NCBI RefSeq assembly: GCF_024362695.1
Contig: NC_065408.1
Coordinates: 1,612,001-1,676,000 of the forward strand
Length of the DNA stretch: 64,000 nt
Direction of reading: 5' to 3'
DNA from: Pectinophora gossypiella
Taxonomy: Eukaryota; Arthropoda; Insecta; Lepidoptera; Gelechiidae
The notes under the pieces are model-generated. The model did no database searches and was not told the DNA's origin. It saw only the letters and a list, made by a program, of their open reading frames with translations. The translations under genes and the position numbers were made by a program. Shown here in pieces: positions 21,061 through 31,676 of this stretch. The stretch's first letter is position 1. The number at the start of each line of letters is the position of its first letter.

Positions 21061-21360
21061 TCACTGCTGAGGTTCGCGACCACAGGTTATGGTTTTCCAC
21101 TCGGTACGGCTATATGCTGCGTGGACCGCCCCCTGTATGCTGCCGCCCACCGTCTTCTTCAGGATGTCAGACCACCTCGTAGGCGCCCTTCCTCGCGCAC
21201 GTTTGCCATCCATTTGCCCAACGATGATCTGCTTCTCCAGACTGTGCTTCGGAGACCGCATGATATGTCCGAAGAAGCTTAGGACACGATTCCGGCATAT
21301 TGAGGAGAGCCGCGTCGTGATCTTCACATCACATGCACCATAGCTACACACTGTTTTCAC
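21061..21360 (-). pseudogene. LINE ORF2 C-terminus
   Basis: A minus-strand open frame of ~99 codons ending at TGA (21061-21063). It contains FFGHIMR, then LEKQIIVGQMDGKRARGR and APTRWSD, then an RTEWKTI-type end. FGH..R....LE....G...GKR.RGR is a common C-terminal signature of insect LINE reverse-transcriptase proteins. The reverse-transcriptase core is not in the window. A TG/CA-rich 3' region follows down to about 20880. Confidence 0.65.
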
Positions 21361-21469
21361 TACTCACTTATAGATCCTTCTTTTAGTGCAATATTTCTTC
21401 TTTCCATGTGTAACACTAAGTCGTTTTTTTTGTACTCTTTATTTATTTTTTAGAATTTATTGTGCGGGT

Positions 21470-21690
21470 ACTCGCGTTTCACCGATCGGCGTGGGTCGAA
21501 AATCAGTGTTGCCCTCTGGGTAAATTTTCACTGAACCCTGGCCTTTTTTGGTGAACTGCGGCACCCATATACCTTTATGTTTTCCAACTTAATATTAATG
21601 TAATGTGTGTATATCTTCATGTTGTAAATGTATATGTGTGTCGTAGATTTTACCTGAATAAACTTTTTTATTATTTTTTTTTTTTTATCT
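21470..21690 (+). mobile_element. Polyadenylated retrocopy-like 3' end
   Basis: The sequence ends GTAGATTTTACCTGAATAAACTTTT followed by a T/A-rich run, so a polyadenylation signal lies close to a tail. It may be a 3' UTR of a retroposed transcript or of a LINE. No coding part is visible. Confidence 0.35.
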
Positions 21691-21691
21691 T

Positions 21692-21770
21692 GAGCTCACG
21701 ACGCCGCTCAATATGCCGGCGGTCTCCGAAGCACAGTCTGGAGAAGCAGATCATCGTTGGGCATGCCCCG
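21692..21770 (+). mobile_element. Second, inverted piece of the 21061-21360 LINE
   Basis: GGTCTCCGAAGCACAGTCTG and GAGAAGCAGATCATCGTTGG repeat, in opposite orientation, the segment that encodes the LEKQIIVG motif at 21228-21290. The two pieces form an inverted pair ~450 bp apart. Confidence 0.7.
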
Positions 21771-22197
21771 AATAGTTAGTCACTTTAATAAGCGAGTGAA
21801 TGACTGAACGGGAAAAAGCGGTATAATATTTTTGAAAGTGAAATGTTTGCCTGGAGTTTTCTTTGAAGAAACAAAACTTCTTAAACTCAGGCCGTCTCTC
21901 GTGAGTATCTCGCAGAGCAATGACCAACCTCGTCAACCCTGGTTTCAGAATTGCTATTAACTCTACACGTTTCTCATATACTTTTCTCATCTTTCGTAAA
22001 TCATTGTAACTCGTTTGCACACTAGCGTATTGTTCATTTTAGTTTTGTTATTGTTTTCTTTTATTTTTTTTTATTTCGGGTCAATTGTTAACGCAATCTA
22101 TGATAATCTTGGTATTGGCCAAGACACACTATGTAATAGATACTTAAACTTTACCTGTAGAACCGCTGTTGGATATCTTATGAATAAAAAAAAAAAC

Positions 22198-22400
22198 CCG
22201 CCAATGGCCCCTGATACTGCTCATGTTTATCACGACTAATAGTTATAATTGATAATTAACGTTACCCCAAAGTACAGATCATCTTACTTTCAGACAATCG
22301 GGTGATCATCCTGCAATGTTCAAACCAAATCAGAGATCACAAGTTTTTTTTGTGATATGACCCCACTGGATTTCGAACCTGGGACCTCCGGATCGTTAAA
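22198..22400 (-). mobile_element. SINE-A, both ends truncated
   Basis: Contains CCAATGGCCCCTGATACTGC, a diverged core, and the box B inverse TTTCGAACCTGGGACC, and stops within the head. The GTGATATG spacer is expanded by a T-run. Confidence 0.75.
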
Positions 22401-22544
22401 CATAAAACGTGAAAAAAATAAAGTCTGAGTCGATATGAACCTATTAGTGACATTGAACTTCGTGTCACGTCGTGTGATCTTTAAAAAATCAAATATAAAA
22501 TAAGTATAAAAGAACGTGACATGGCAAGTAAAAAGAAAAAAAAA

Positions 22545-22980
22545 GCCGGTCAGGTGAGAGTCTAATTCGCGCACCGGGGGTTCCGCACAAATTGCCAACT
22601 GGCTATTATCAGACCCCGAATGCCAACCACCAACAACCACCTAGAACCGGATTGCTCATCGAGATAATCAAACAAGTCCAAATTCGGGGGTCTTGTGCGT
22701 CATACAAATGTCGAGTTCCTATAACTACCTGGTCATCATCAGACGCTGAATACCAACCACCTAGGGCCAGGGTGCTCATCAAGACAAATCAAACAAGCCC
22801 AAACTCGAGGGGTTTATGCCATTTTAACGTCGAGTTCTTATCCCATAATTACCTGATTATCGTCAGAAGCTGAATACCAGCGACCTAGGGTCAGAGTGGT
22901 CATCAAGACTAATTGAAAAAGCTCAAACTCGAGGGATTTGCGTCATTTTATTGTCGAGTTCCTATGACCGCTGAACCTTC
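22545..22980 (+). repeat. Tandem array of three ~125 bp units
   Basis: Units start near 22590, 22726 and 22848. Each has CTATTATCAGAC or a CATCATCAGACGCTGAATACCA-type start, GACCTAGGGTCAG- or CACCTAGGGCCAGG-type middle, AATCAAACAAG and GTCGAGTTCCTAT. Divergence between units is clear. The single unit at 4610 belongs to the same family. Confidence 0.75.
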
Positions 22981-23014
22981 AATCATATCTAAGAACCGTC
23001 TAAGACGCACATCT

Positions 23015-23085
23015 AAGAAACATAGCTGGCAAGGAGCAATACGTCTGCCTACACCTTTAGGGATACAGGCGTGATGCTATGATAT
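23015..23085 (+). mobile_element. LINE 3' end scrap
   Basis: AACATAGCTGGCAAGGAGCA, then CTACACCTTTAGGGATACAG and GCGTGATGCTATGATATG. The same blocks end the segment at 37790-37895. Likely the last part of an RTE-like LINE with a TATG/TTATG tail. Confidence 0.5.
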
Positions 23086-23282
23086 GTTGTTAAATAAGTC
23101 TGTAAACTTATTTTATTTTGTTGCTGTAAAATTGTTGGCTCCATACATCGACTACTTCGCGATTAGTTTACCAACTGCAAATAAGTTTGTAATTGAAAAA
23201 CTATTTTGCTGTTGAAGAACTTTTGGCCCAATACATCGACTACGTCGCGATTAGTTAACCAATTGCAAATATAAGTTTGTAA
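23085..23282 (+). repeat. Tandem duplication, two ~95 bp units
   Basis: Both units contain CATACATCGACTAC, then TCGCGATTAGTT and CCAA(C/T)TGCAAAT; about 80% similar by eye. Confidence 0.7.
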
Positions 23283-23409
23283 ATGCACAAACAGGCGTAT
23301 CTTCGGTTTGCGTTTATTTATAAGCTTGATTTTTATACAGCATCATAAGACCGCACACATAAGTATTAAATGTTAATTTCAACTTGATACCTTTACGCGT
23401 GTCCGAGAA

Positions 23410-23500
23410 AAAGGTCTTGACAGACAGACGGACAGACAACAAAGTGATCCTACTTATAGGGTTCCGTTTTTCCTTTTGAGGTTTGGAACCCTAAAATAAC
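23410..23500 (+). repeat. Dispersed repeat (GACAGACGGACAGACAAC type)
   Basis: GACAGACAGACGGACAGAC, CAAAGTGATCCTACTTATAG and GGGTTCCGTTTTTCC, ending GGAACCCTAAAA. I believe this block is very common in arthropod genomes; that is recollection. The GGGTTCC/GGAACCC ends form a small inverted repeat. Confidence 0.5.
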
Positions 23501-24470
23501 AACAGTATATTTATTTGTACACAAAGTATATTCATTTTAAAACAAATGCAGCCTTTTGACAGGTTTCACACGTTCGCGTTTGTGAAAATAATACAATTTA
23601 CTTTTTATGTACATTTTTAAAAACGTGGATTAATTTAAAGCTGGTTTCAATCGTGATAGTCACGTTTGGCGTCTAGACAAAAAGCGCTTTGATTCAATAT
23701 CGAATCATTTCATACATAAACTACGGAAAAAAGTTGAAAAATGGTTTTAATTGACTATATTTTTTTATTGGCTGTGCATTTTTGAACTGAGTGTATTTTA
23801 GTGAAACAAAAGACGGATTCTTTTGTTTTAAAAAATGTGGCTTCAAAATCCACAGAGCTTAGCGAAACGAATTGAAATAGAAATTAACTTAATTCTTAAT
23901 TCATTATTCCTACATTGGCAAATATACCTTATCCAGAAAGATAATAAATTCAGTCTGAAATAAATACCATTCATTAGAGCAAAGTGGAAACCATATTGAA
24001 CTGTTGTTGGATACGCCAATAATGCCAAATCTAAGTACATTTTGACTTTCAAGGAAATATTTCATGGTACTTATTACATTTATTCAGGTTATTTGTAGCC
24101 TTTTTGTATTGCGGATAATCCGACCACGAAACACCAAAACCCGCACAAAAACTGTCTTGGCGAGAGCAAACTTCTTGAAACTTGCTAACTTGTCAGTTTT
24201 TTGCCAAAGTTTTACGGAGTGGGAATGGAATCGGCGCCCATAAGGCAGACAAATCACCAGTCTTCCGGACATAAATCTTGGGATTAAACATGTACAAACT
24301 GAATATACAAAGTGATGGTCGCTAAAACACTCAGTGGCGGGTGCAAAATATAGTACATTACGATGATTCACGCTTTCTGCCAGCGAGTTTTAGTACTAGA
24401 GACTCATCAAATTGTAATGTTTCAAAAATTCAACATTGAGCTGTCATGAATATTCGTTATCGATCACATG
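23501..24470. other. ~1 kb without a supported gene
   Basis: Open frames of 69 and 95 codons on the minus strand lack domains, signal peptides or membrane segments. No repeat partner in the window. Confidence 0.4.
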
Positions 24471-24479
24471 TTATGTAAG

Positions 24480-24545
24480 AGCGGTGGTATGAAAGAGCGC
24501 TTGGCTCTTATTGCAAATTTGCAGGTTCAAATCCAGAACGGGCCT
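24480..24545 (+). mobile_element. Degenerate SINE-D head
   Basis: GGTGGTATGAAAGAGCGCTT then GCAGGTTCAAATCCAGAACG resembles the tRNA-like head of SINE-D with several changes. The body does not follow. Confidence 0.45.
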
Positions 24546-24606
24546 AAATCTATGATTTTCAACCACATTAAGGCATTACAGGCTGACCACCTGATTGTCC
24601 GAAATT

Positions 24607-26763
24607 AGAATAGAATAGAATAGAATAGAATAACTTTATTCCCAAAACAGTGCAGTACAATAGTAGAGAAGATAAAGATAAGTATACAAATCAAAAATAC
24701 ACTGCCAGGGAAAAGGGACTGACTCAGCATGTTGTTGCGAAGGATAGTAGAAATACCACTCTTAGCAACACTGATATTCTGCCAGTACCTAAGTTACGCT
24801 TATAAATACTTTGAACTATCGTGCCAACAAAAAGTGTCGGGATTTACTTACAATAAATAAGAAAATAAGCAGATGTGCAAAATAAAAGCCACAGATAAAC
24901 AGATAACGAGAGAGATTCATAAACAATATATGACAAGTAGATGTATATAACATAATTATGAAATAAGTATAAAGTTCAGTTACCGACGTTTTTCTGAATA
25001 TTAAGAAGATATTCCTTATATTTCACCTTAAAAGTAATTTTGGAAGTAAGCTTCCGAAGGGGCGGTGGAATATCGTTCCAACATTTATTAGATCGGTAAC
25101 TGAAACCTCCACGAAAAGCGGCAGTCCTATGTCGCGGCAGATGCATCACTATTGAGCAAGACCTCGCAGATTTGCGCCACAAGAGTTTTTTAAAGAGGTA
25201 TTGAGGTTCTTGAAACTTAATAATATCGTGCAGTTGACAAGCAAAATATAAACTTAAACGATGATGCATATTTAGCAAATTAGAATTGTTGAGAAAAGGC
25301 GTTATATGAGTACGAGGAGGAATCGGAAAACAGAAACGTGCACAGGCATTCTGAACACGCTGAATGATTTTTTCAGATTTTCCATATAAACAAGGCCCAT
25401 ATACAGTGAAACCGAAGTTCAATTTTGACAAAATCAGTGTTTCACAGCGCATAAATTCTTATATCCGTGTTGACAAATGGTCTGATTTGGTACAGAAGGC
25501 TAAAAGCCTATAAAAACAATTTCGTGCCACTTCGACCACATGACTATGAAATCTCAACTGTGAATCGAAATTTAAACCGAGATTGCGTGCCTCGGATACG
25601 TGATCAAGAGATGTACCCTTTATTGATACATTAGGCTTTGCAGCTTCTATAATACTAGTTTGTTGCTTTGTACCTATAATCATAAATTTGGACTTGGTGG
25701 CATTTAAAAACAGGCAGTTTTTTTGGCTCCAACTAAGTATTCTGTCCAGATCCTGATTAAGAGATTCAATGGCTCCATCAACGTTATCACTTCCAACCGG
25801 GATGTAAACTTGTAGATCATCCGCGTAAATGTGGTATTTACTATTTTTAATACAATCTGTAATGTCAGAACTATAAATAATAAAGAGTAACGGGCCCAAA
25901 ATAGATCCCTGCGGAACTCCACGTTTAACGATTTGAGAGACAGACGTTAACGAGTTACCATCGGGCTTTCGTACCACAACTTTTTGATAACGTTCGTCTA
26001 AATAGCTGCTAAACCACCTGAGTGATGTGGACTCGAAACCATAGTAAGAAGCCAGTTTCGATATCAATAACGACGTGTTAATTGAATCAAACGCCCTCGA
26101 AAAATCGAGGAGTACCAAGATCGAACTTTTTCCTGAGTCCAGGTGATGCAACAGGTTATCGACTACATCAAAGAGGGCTGTCGTGGTACTACGTTTTGAT
26201 CGAAACCCAGACTGAAGCTCTGGAAGAATTTTGGAAGAAATACAGTATTTATAGACTTGATCGTAGACTATTCTTTCTATAATTTTGGACAAAAATGGCA
26301 AAATACTGATAGGGCGCAAATCTTTGATATCTGTCACATTCGATTTTTTGGGTAATGGATGAACTATTGCATTTTTCCATTGATTAGGGAAAATGCCTCT
26401 CAAGATTGATTTATTGATGATAGCTGTAATTGCACCGAGCGAATGTGGTAAAGTTAAAATAAACATATCTTTGGAGATGCCATCTTGTCCAGTAGCGTTA
26501 GACTTAATTTTAAAAATCGCTTTAGCCACCACATTTTCATGCACTGGACTAAGGTTAAAAGTGGAATTACTGTGCTTATGAAACTCATAATATGTCATAT
26601 TAGATATATCAGTCCTATCATTACCTGGTACGTTAAGAAAATGTCTATTAATGGCATCTGGGTTATCAAAACAAGCCGGCAGATCAGCTGTATTTTTAAA
26701 ATTTGGTAAAACAGATGATTTCAAGTTTTTCCAGAGAGTTTTTCCATTTTTAACGTTAAATGA
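24607..26763 (-). mobile_element. 5'-truncated CR1/Daphne-like LINE, whole insertion
   Basis: Minus strand. Open reading starts at the truncation point (26762) and runs to 24976. A 3' UTR with AATAAAG-type signals follows, ending in a TTCTA repeat (plus strand TAGAATAGAATAGAATAGAA). It lies inside a SINE-A with AAATTA at both edges. The endonuclease domain is absent. Confidence 0.85.
24976..26762 (-). pseudogene. LINE reverse transcriptase (ORF2), one nonsense codon
   Basis: About 595 codons of RNA-templated DNA polymerase, which makes the element's cDNA at its target. From the methionine at 26724: fingers motif LRPISILPFLSKIIERIV (residues ~136-153), palm motif DFSRAFDS (~207-214), VPQGSILGPL (~270-279) and the catalytic YADD (~300-303). 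The thumb and C-terminal region follow. A single in-frame TAA at 25459-25461 separates residues ...STRI from EFMRCE...; the frame is otherwise continuous for the length of the fragment. The motif set fits the CR1/L2/Daphne group. The missing N-terminal endonuclease reflects 5' truncation. Nearly intact coding suggests a fairly recent insertion. Confidence 0.85.
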
Positions 26764-26974
26764 TCAAATTAAGATGATCCGTGCTTCGGAAAGCACGTTA
26801 GGCCGTTGGTCCCGGTTACTATTTACTGCTGTAAGTGAGTAATCGTTACATAAGCCACGTCAGTGAAGTGAATCATAACCCTAACACCAGGGTTGATGAG
26901 GCTGGTATTCAAACTCACAACCCACACTATAAGAAGAAGATAATGAGAAGACACTCAACTTTTAACCAACTAAT

Positions 26975-27168
26975 TTTTTTTTAGGCAAGCGGCAAAGAAA
27001 GTGGGTAGACAGATATGTCTGCCCGTAGAAAATTATGGATCTACCTACTCCACTCCAATCTCATCAGTTATCCCGTGATCATGGCACTTGCAACAGTGTC
27101 GAAATATCGGGAGTCTCATATCCCTACTTTAAACGCAGTAAGAACGCGTCATTATGTGTTTTAATCAT
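26975..27168 (-). mobile_element. P4 element, long variant
   Basis: On the minus strand it repeats the order seen at 1405-1590: GGTTCTTACCGCG-like end (here mutated to GTTCTTACTGCG), GAGACTCCCGATATTTCG, TGATCACGGGATAACTGATG, GGGCAGACATATCTGTC. The second terminus is lost. Confidence 0.7.
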
Positions 27169-27361
27169 TCAACTTTTTTTGCCTATTTAGTCCTGATAGT
27201 AACAGTTAATATCTACTCTCTTTATGCTCACACGGATCTCATGTTTGGTTAACAGAGGAAAGTTTCTGTTGCCGTTTACTTACGCGATCGACGTTTTTAC
27301 GAGACTTGGTAAAGTTTTCCAACGGCGATGTTGCGGGTGTGGAGCGAGAATGACGCCGGCA

Positions 27362-27492
27362 CATATCATAGAATAAGGAATAATACGTACAGAACTGCAA
27401 CTCTCCGCTCCCCACCAACGGCTGTGCTATTTTTATATCACCCCTTACTTTACGAGTATTAGTCTTCAATCGTACGGCGTCAGATGTCACAC
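27362..27492 (-). repeat. Dispersed repeat, copy 2 of 2
   Basis: Inverse counterpart of 50-190, with the blocks in the same order. No coding content recognised. Confidence 0.5.
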
Positions 27493-27499
27493 ACGAGAG

Positions 27500-27780
27500 A
27501 CAAAAGTATAGGGAAAGCAATCCCGATCTCGCGGGATTTAGATATTTCAGAGAACGCGTGTCTTGACGCGACTCAACACACACTGCGCAATGACGCGGTT
27601 GCCGGTATGCAATCCCGATCTTGCGAGATCTCGTCGAATATTTCGGGATATGACGAGGTCACATTCGAGATTGACGAGATTGAGTTAGTGATTGAGAAGT
27701 TAGTGATTATTTAGAAGATATGAATGCATGGGATTAACTGTCTGAGAACTGATATTAGGCAGCTAATTTACTCAATTGTA
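27500..27780 (+). repeat. Repeat containing CTCGCGGGAT motifs and an empty SINE site
   Basis: Contains ATCCCGATCTCGCGGGATTT and further ATCTCG-type motifs. The end (27700-27775) is the inverse of 33210-33395, where a SINE-C tail has inserted. Here the site is continuous, i.e. empty. Related GGAATCTCGCGGGATTG and ATCCCGCGGGATCTCG lie at 28153-28202. Confidence 0.55.
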
Positions 27781-27814
27781 TACCAATATTTTATGTTTAA
27801 TTTTATTTTTTTAA

Positions 27815-27985
27815 AGAACGTCTAGGGCCCTGTGCCGAGGTTTTGCTATACAGGTTGTGAGAAGCTGCAGTAGTTTTTGGCGGATGAGACGTTCGTTATG
27901 TAAAATTGACGATTCAAAGTGTAACTATGTTACCTACTGAATAAAGATATTTTTGAATTTTGAATTTGAATTTTGAATTGGGCGA
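27815..27985 (+). mobile_element. CR1-like LINE 3' end
   Basis: ACGTCTAGGGCCCTGTGCCG, then GATGAGACGTTCGTTATG, and an ending ACTGAATAAAGATATTTTTG followed by a TTTGAA repeat. A polyadenylation-like signal directly before a simple-sequence tail is typical of CR1-type elements. No coding remains. Confidence 0.65.
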
Positions 27986-28450
27986 ATCTCCTTGAGTTAT
28001 ACTTTTTGTTTTAACTATGCTGATTTCGAAAGAAAACTTAATTATTTAGATAGTAATATTGAAGAAAAAAGGTTATTGTTTTCTTTCAAAAAAATGATTG
28101 TTTTACCTCACTATCAGTTATCAGCAGTTTTCAGCCATCCTGATTTTTCATATTATCGGAATCTCGCGGGATTGATATTACCAATCCCGCGGGATCTCGA
28201 ATTTGCGATCTTGAGTCGGAATCGCATTCCCTAGTTGCATTGCAGTGCGATACAATTTATATGATTTTACCATGCAGCAAATACCATAAAATATATGCAT
28301 GGTATTGTATTGAAATAAGGAGACATAATTTCCCATTCCCTAATTGTGTAGTAGGTACTTACAGGTTGCCTCGTAACCTGTGCTTTTAAAACCTCGATTG
28401 TGTCCGCGGAAGTGGGCTTATGTAAGCCTTTCTTAAGAATCTAATAAAGT
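27986..28450. other. No gene recognised; palindromic CCCGCGGG motif
   Basis: An 80-codon open frame has no domain. The segment 28153-28202 contains two inverted CCCGCGGGAT-like blocks 25 bp apart. Confidence 0.4.
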
Positions 28451-28454
28451 CGAC

Positions 28455-28584
28455 CATAAGGTTCATCATATCCATCTTAGGACTTCGTATCAACAGTGGC
28501 TGCAAGTTGTCTTTGATTACTTGTGGCTCTGCCCACCCCATTTGGGATTACGGGCGTGAGTTTATGTATGTTATGTATGTATGT
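28455..28584 (+). mobile_element. RTE-T LINE 3' end with target-site duplication
   Basis: 130 bp, ending GGGCGTGAGTTTATG then TATG repeats. The target duplication AAAGTCGAC is at 28446-28454 and 28585-28593. Almost identical to the last 130 bp of the copy at 1900-2147, so the two share a recent source. Confidence 0.85.
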
Positions 28585-28775
28585 AAAGTCGACGCAGACG
28601 TTCCTTTCATGTTGCATCTTCCATGAAAACACAAGATATTACGTGCTATATATAAACACTAATCCATTTTGCACAGACACTATGGAGGTAAGCGAATATG
28701 ACTTAAGTGGCTACACAAGAAAACCTTCTCTAAACATTACGGTTTATAACATCAAGTTAGACTACATTTCACACT

Positions 28776-28822
28776 ATTGCTGAATCGTCCATCTCAGTAT
28801 TCGATATAGTATCAGTAACATT
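28776..28822 (-). mobile_element. P1 MITE scrap
   Basis: TGAATCGTCCATCTCAGTAT then TCGATATAGTATCAGTAACA corresponds to the outer right arm of P1. The remainder is missing. Confidence 0.5.
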
Positions 28823-28835
28823 ATAAACCTACTTT

Positions 28836-29670
28836 ATAAACACCGAATTGCTCTGAGTGTGGTGTGGTAGAAGACGATCACATTTTGATGGAATGTGTTC
28901 GAAATGAGTCGGAAAGATTTAAATTACACAATATTTACAATAATGTACAATATTGTTACGGAAGAGTGTTTCGGGATTGGAAGGAAACTCACTGAGTCCA
29001 AGGAGAAACGAATTTATTCACTGTACACACGGTACAGCTTCCGCACAGGGCTTCGCGGTATAATAACTCCGTTACCGTCACTTCACTTTATTTCGGTCCA
29101 CTTGAACACAGCACGAAACACGACACTAGCACTGCACTAACACTGCGCTTAACACTGCACTTCACACTACACTTTACACTGTTTAAAACACTGTTCTTCT
29201 CTTCCACTTTTCACTTCTTCTTCTTGCTCCGATCGCTTTAGAAACTGAACTGGCTCTCCTTGCTTTTCCCGCTCTTTACATACCCTATGGTCTCAGTCAC
29301 CAGAACAGTCGCTTCTATTCTCGAATAATCTTGGGTGGAACCTTATAGTAAAGAAATACAAGGACGACGCTATGCGTCAGAAAAGAATGCCGCTAAAAGG
29401 AAGAATTTAAGATGACATTCCAGAAGTCTCTAGATGCAGAATTTTTTAGGCGATATGACATTGTCAATCCGTCACAATAAGTTGGCGGATATAACATTGC
29501 TTTGGCGAACCCCTTGTCGAAAGAAGCCAAAACATTTTACAATTTAGTGCATATAGACTTATATCTAAGGTAATTATTGTATTTAGTTTTTAGTACCACT
29601 TTTGATTTTTTATATACAAAGAGACATAGTTGCTGTTTGTGACTAAGCTGTAAAAAATAAAGATTAAAAA
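28836..29670 (+). pseudogene. R1-like LINE ORF2 C-terminus split by an LTR-like insertion
   Basis: The left part (28836-28953) encodes CSECGVVEDDHILMECVR, a cysteine/histidine motif (C-x2-C-x7-H-x4-C spacing) found near the C-terminus of R1-like reverse-transcriptase proteins. After a 523 bp insertion, the right part from 29477 encodes VGGYNIALANPLSKEAKTFY and ends nearby. The 3' UTR ends AAAATAAAGATTAAAAAAA at ~29655-29670. This is a 5'-truncated dead copy. Confidence 0.6.
28954..29476 (+). mobile_element. Probable solo LTR
   Basis: A 523 bp segment interrupting the LINE end. It begins TGTTACGGAAGAG and ends CCGTCACA, so it has TG...CA ends within an imperfect inverted repeat. Flanks are ATAT on the left and ATAA on the right, an imperfect match to a 4 bp target duplication. 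There is no internal region, as expected after recombination between two LTRs. A DNA element with short inverted repeats is the alternative. Confidence 0.5.
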
Positions 29671-29992
29671 AACCTGGTATTAACAATCTTCGTTTTGCAA
29701 TGAGGCGGTAAAGGTTTTTTTTTCTAATATCCATCAAGGTTATTATCACAGAGATATTCAATAAGAATACTTCAAAACTGAACTTTGTCATTACGTTTTG
29801 CTAAAGGGGAAACTTTTATAATAGCCCAAGGAGAATTTATACTGAGTTAAGAAAGTTTGATTTCTAATGGTTTATTTAGATAATCAATTCCCGGTGTTGT
29901 ATCTCAAAACAATTTAATGGCAACAGTTTTCAAACGCGAGAATAACTTTCGAAAGTGTTAATTTATAAAGTCGACGAGCTTTTCGAACAAAT
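29671..29992. other. No gene recognised
   Basis: AT-rich; an 84-codon minus-strand frame has no recognisable motif. Confidence 0.4.
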
Positions 29993-30092
29993 CTCCTTCT
30001 ATCGTGTGGGTTGTGAGGTGGATTACTAAATCCATCAACCCTGGTGTCAGGGTTACTATTAAGCCGTCAAAGGCCATAGTAACTGGTTCCGT
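29993..30092 (-). mobile_element. SINE-A 3' end
   Basis: Plus strand TTCTATCGTGTGGGTTGTGA, then CATCAACCCTGGTGTCAGGG and TTAAGCCGTCAAAGGCC: the last 100 bases of SINE-A in minus orientation. The core and head are absent. Confidence 0.8.
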
Positions 30093-30244
30093 GGTCTCTG
30101 TCTACCCCAAAAGGCGTGATCTTATGTATGAAAAAATAAACATGTCTAGAAGAGAAGCAGCTACTTTGCGTGGTGCTATGAATCAAACCTGCGGCCTCAT
30201 AGTGAGAATAAGAGTTCTTTCCAAAAGTAAATTATTCTTATAGC

Positions 30245-30398
30245 GTACAGTCATGAGTCATGAGCAATATAATGTACCCACTTTAGGACTCTGTCGCACT
30301 AACATTTTGAAATTTAGTGAGACTTACAGTTCAATTTGTCAAAAAAGTTAATGTGACATGGTACCAAAGTATATACATATTAATGCTCGTGACCGTAC
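30245..30398. mobile_element. P2 MITE
   Basis: GTACAGTCATGAGTCATGAGCA at the left has an 8 bp internal duplication (GTCATGA) relative to other copies; the right end is TGCTCGTGACCGTAC. Confidence 0.85.
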
Positions 30399-30662
30399 AT
30401 TATTTTCCGCTACTTATCAATAACTTTTGGCACACAGACGAATACTTTCTGAAGTAATAAGACGCCGCGGATTTCCTTGTATCTCTTGCAATTACGGAAA
30501 CATGTTCGAAACTCTAACTTTGATTGACTTACACTAAGCTTACAATCCCGATGTTTCTGAAACCATTTATACTTATTAGGTATACGATGTCACGAATGCT
30601 GATGTATTCAAGTTTCTGATGAATTATGTTCCGTGTAATTATGTTCTGTTTACCAAAGCTCT

Positions 30663-30785
30663 ACTCTTTCACCTCCTTATAAGACACGACGTTCACCTTC
30701 TCTTTAATCTGTTCCAAGAAAGCTCTTTTTGGTCTTCCCCTTCCTTTCTTTCCCTGTAGCTTCCTTTCTACGATGTTTAACGTAT
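30663..30785 (-). pseudogene. RTE-H LINE ORF2 scrap
   Basis: On the minus strand it encodes GKKGRGRPKRAFLEQIKEKV followed by NVVSYKEVKE, the same C-terminal region as at 31375-31665. No core domain. Confidence 0.6.
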
Positions 30786-30915
30786 CTTATTATTTACTAG
30801 CTGTTACCTACGATGAGATTATTTTTTTTCCACCACAGTGAGTAGGAATATTATTATTAGCATGTATGGATATAACAACAACAAACAAATAACAAACATT
30901 ATAGAAGGAAAAATT

Positions 30916-31372
30916 GAAGTAATTAATTTTGAGAAGGAAGAATCTTCTTTCACCCTAAGGTTGCCTGGCAGAAATTGCTGTTTAGCAATAAGGCCGCCTA
31001 TTGTGCTTATGTTTTATTCGTATGTTTATGTCCTTTGTATGTGTTGTTGTGCAATAAAGTATTATTGATTGATTGATTGATTAAAAGGAATCGAACTACA
31101 AACTACACTCAGAATTCTACAAAGAAAATAACACTTACTTACGATTCAATCAAAGATGTTCCAAGCTATGTTCACCAAAAACAATATAGATGGCGTTGTA
31201 CAGCTTAAACCTATTTTCTCATTACTAAGGTAGGTACATTTATAATTATTCCAATATACAATGTAATTGCAGAAGCGTACATTAAAATAATTGTTACTGC
31301 ATATTTGGATTTCATTATTTATAGAATTATGTTACCTATATTGCTTCTCTTTATTTTGATCAGAATAATAAT
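30916..31372 (+). repeat. Duplicated segment, copy 1 (carries an insertion)
   Basis: Apart from a 138 bp LINE tail at 30944-31081, this segment matches 34483-34800 almost base for base, from GAAGTAATTAATTTTGAG to GATCAGAATAATAAT. The duplicated DNA encodes nothing recognised; YVHQKQYRWRCT is the only notable translated string. Confidence 0.85.
30944..31081 (+). mobile_element. CR1-like LINE 3' end inserted in the duplication
   Basis: GGTTGCCTGGCAGAAATTGC, AGCAATAAGGCCGCC, a GCAATAAAGTATTAT signal and a TTGA repeat tail. The equivalent position in the other copy (34511-34513) is uninterrupted. Confidence 0.8.
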
Positions 31373-31374
31373 GG

Positions 31375-31665
31375 GTGGAAAGTGCTGGAAAGAGTTGAGG
31401 AAAAGAGAACCATATTGAAGACTATAGAGAACCGGAGAGGAAATATGATTGGCCACCTGATACGACACGATTCATTTATAACAAACATTATAGAAGGAAA
31501 AATTGAAGGGAAGAGAGGAAGGGGTAGACCTGATAACATTTATGAAACAAATAAAAGATAAGGTGCACGTCGTGTCGTATCGGGAGGTGAAGGTTTTGGC
31601 GGGAAGAGGAGAGGAATGGCGATTACTCCACCGACAAGAGCACAGCTCTTAAATAGAGAGAGAGA
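31375..31665 (+). pseudogene. RTE-H LINE ORF2 C-terminus
   Basis: Encodes VLERVEEKRTILKTI, then NMIGHLIRHDSFI, then IIEGKIEGKRGRGRP. A frameshift follows, after which the expected end (VSYREVKVLAGRGEEW then LLHRQEHSS) continues in another frame. The mark of this LINE group is the G.GKRGRGRP motif and a 3' end of TGATGATG type. Pieces of the same end occur at 30663, 36121, 49330, 49892, 54745 and 56765. Confidence 0.7.
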
Positions 31666-31676
31666 GAGTATGGATA

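Larger units (their letters stand above)
24565..26943 (+). mobile_element. SINE-A split by a LINE insertion
   Basis: The left piece, 24565-24606 (GGCATTACAGGCTGACCACC then TGATTGTCCG), and the right piece, from 26764 (AAGATGATCCGTGCTTCGGA to CCCACACTATAAGAAGAAG), are adjacent parts of one SINE-A. The LINE at 24607-26763 separates them, with AAATTA at both junctions as probable target duplication. Confidence 0.85.
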
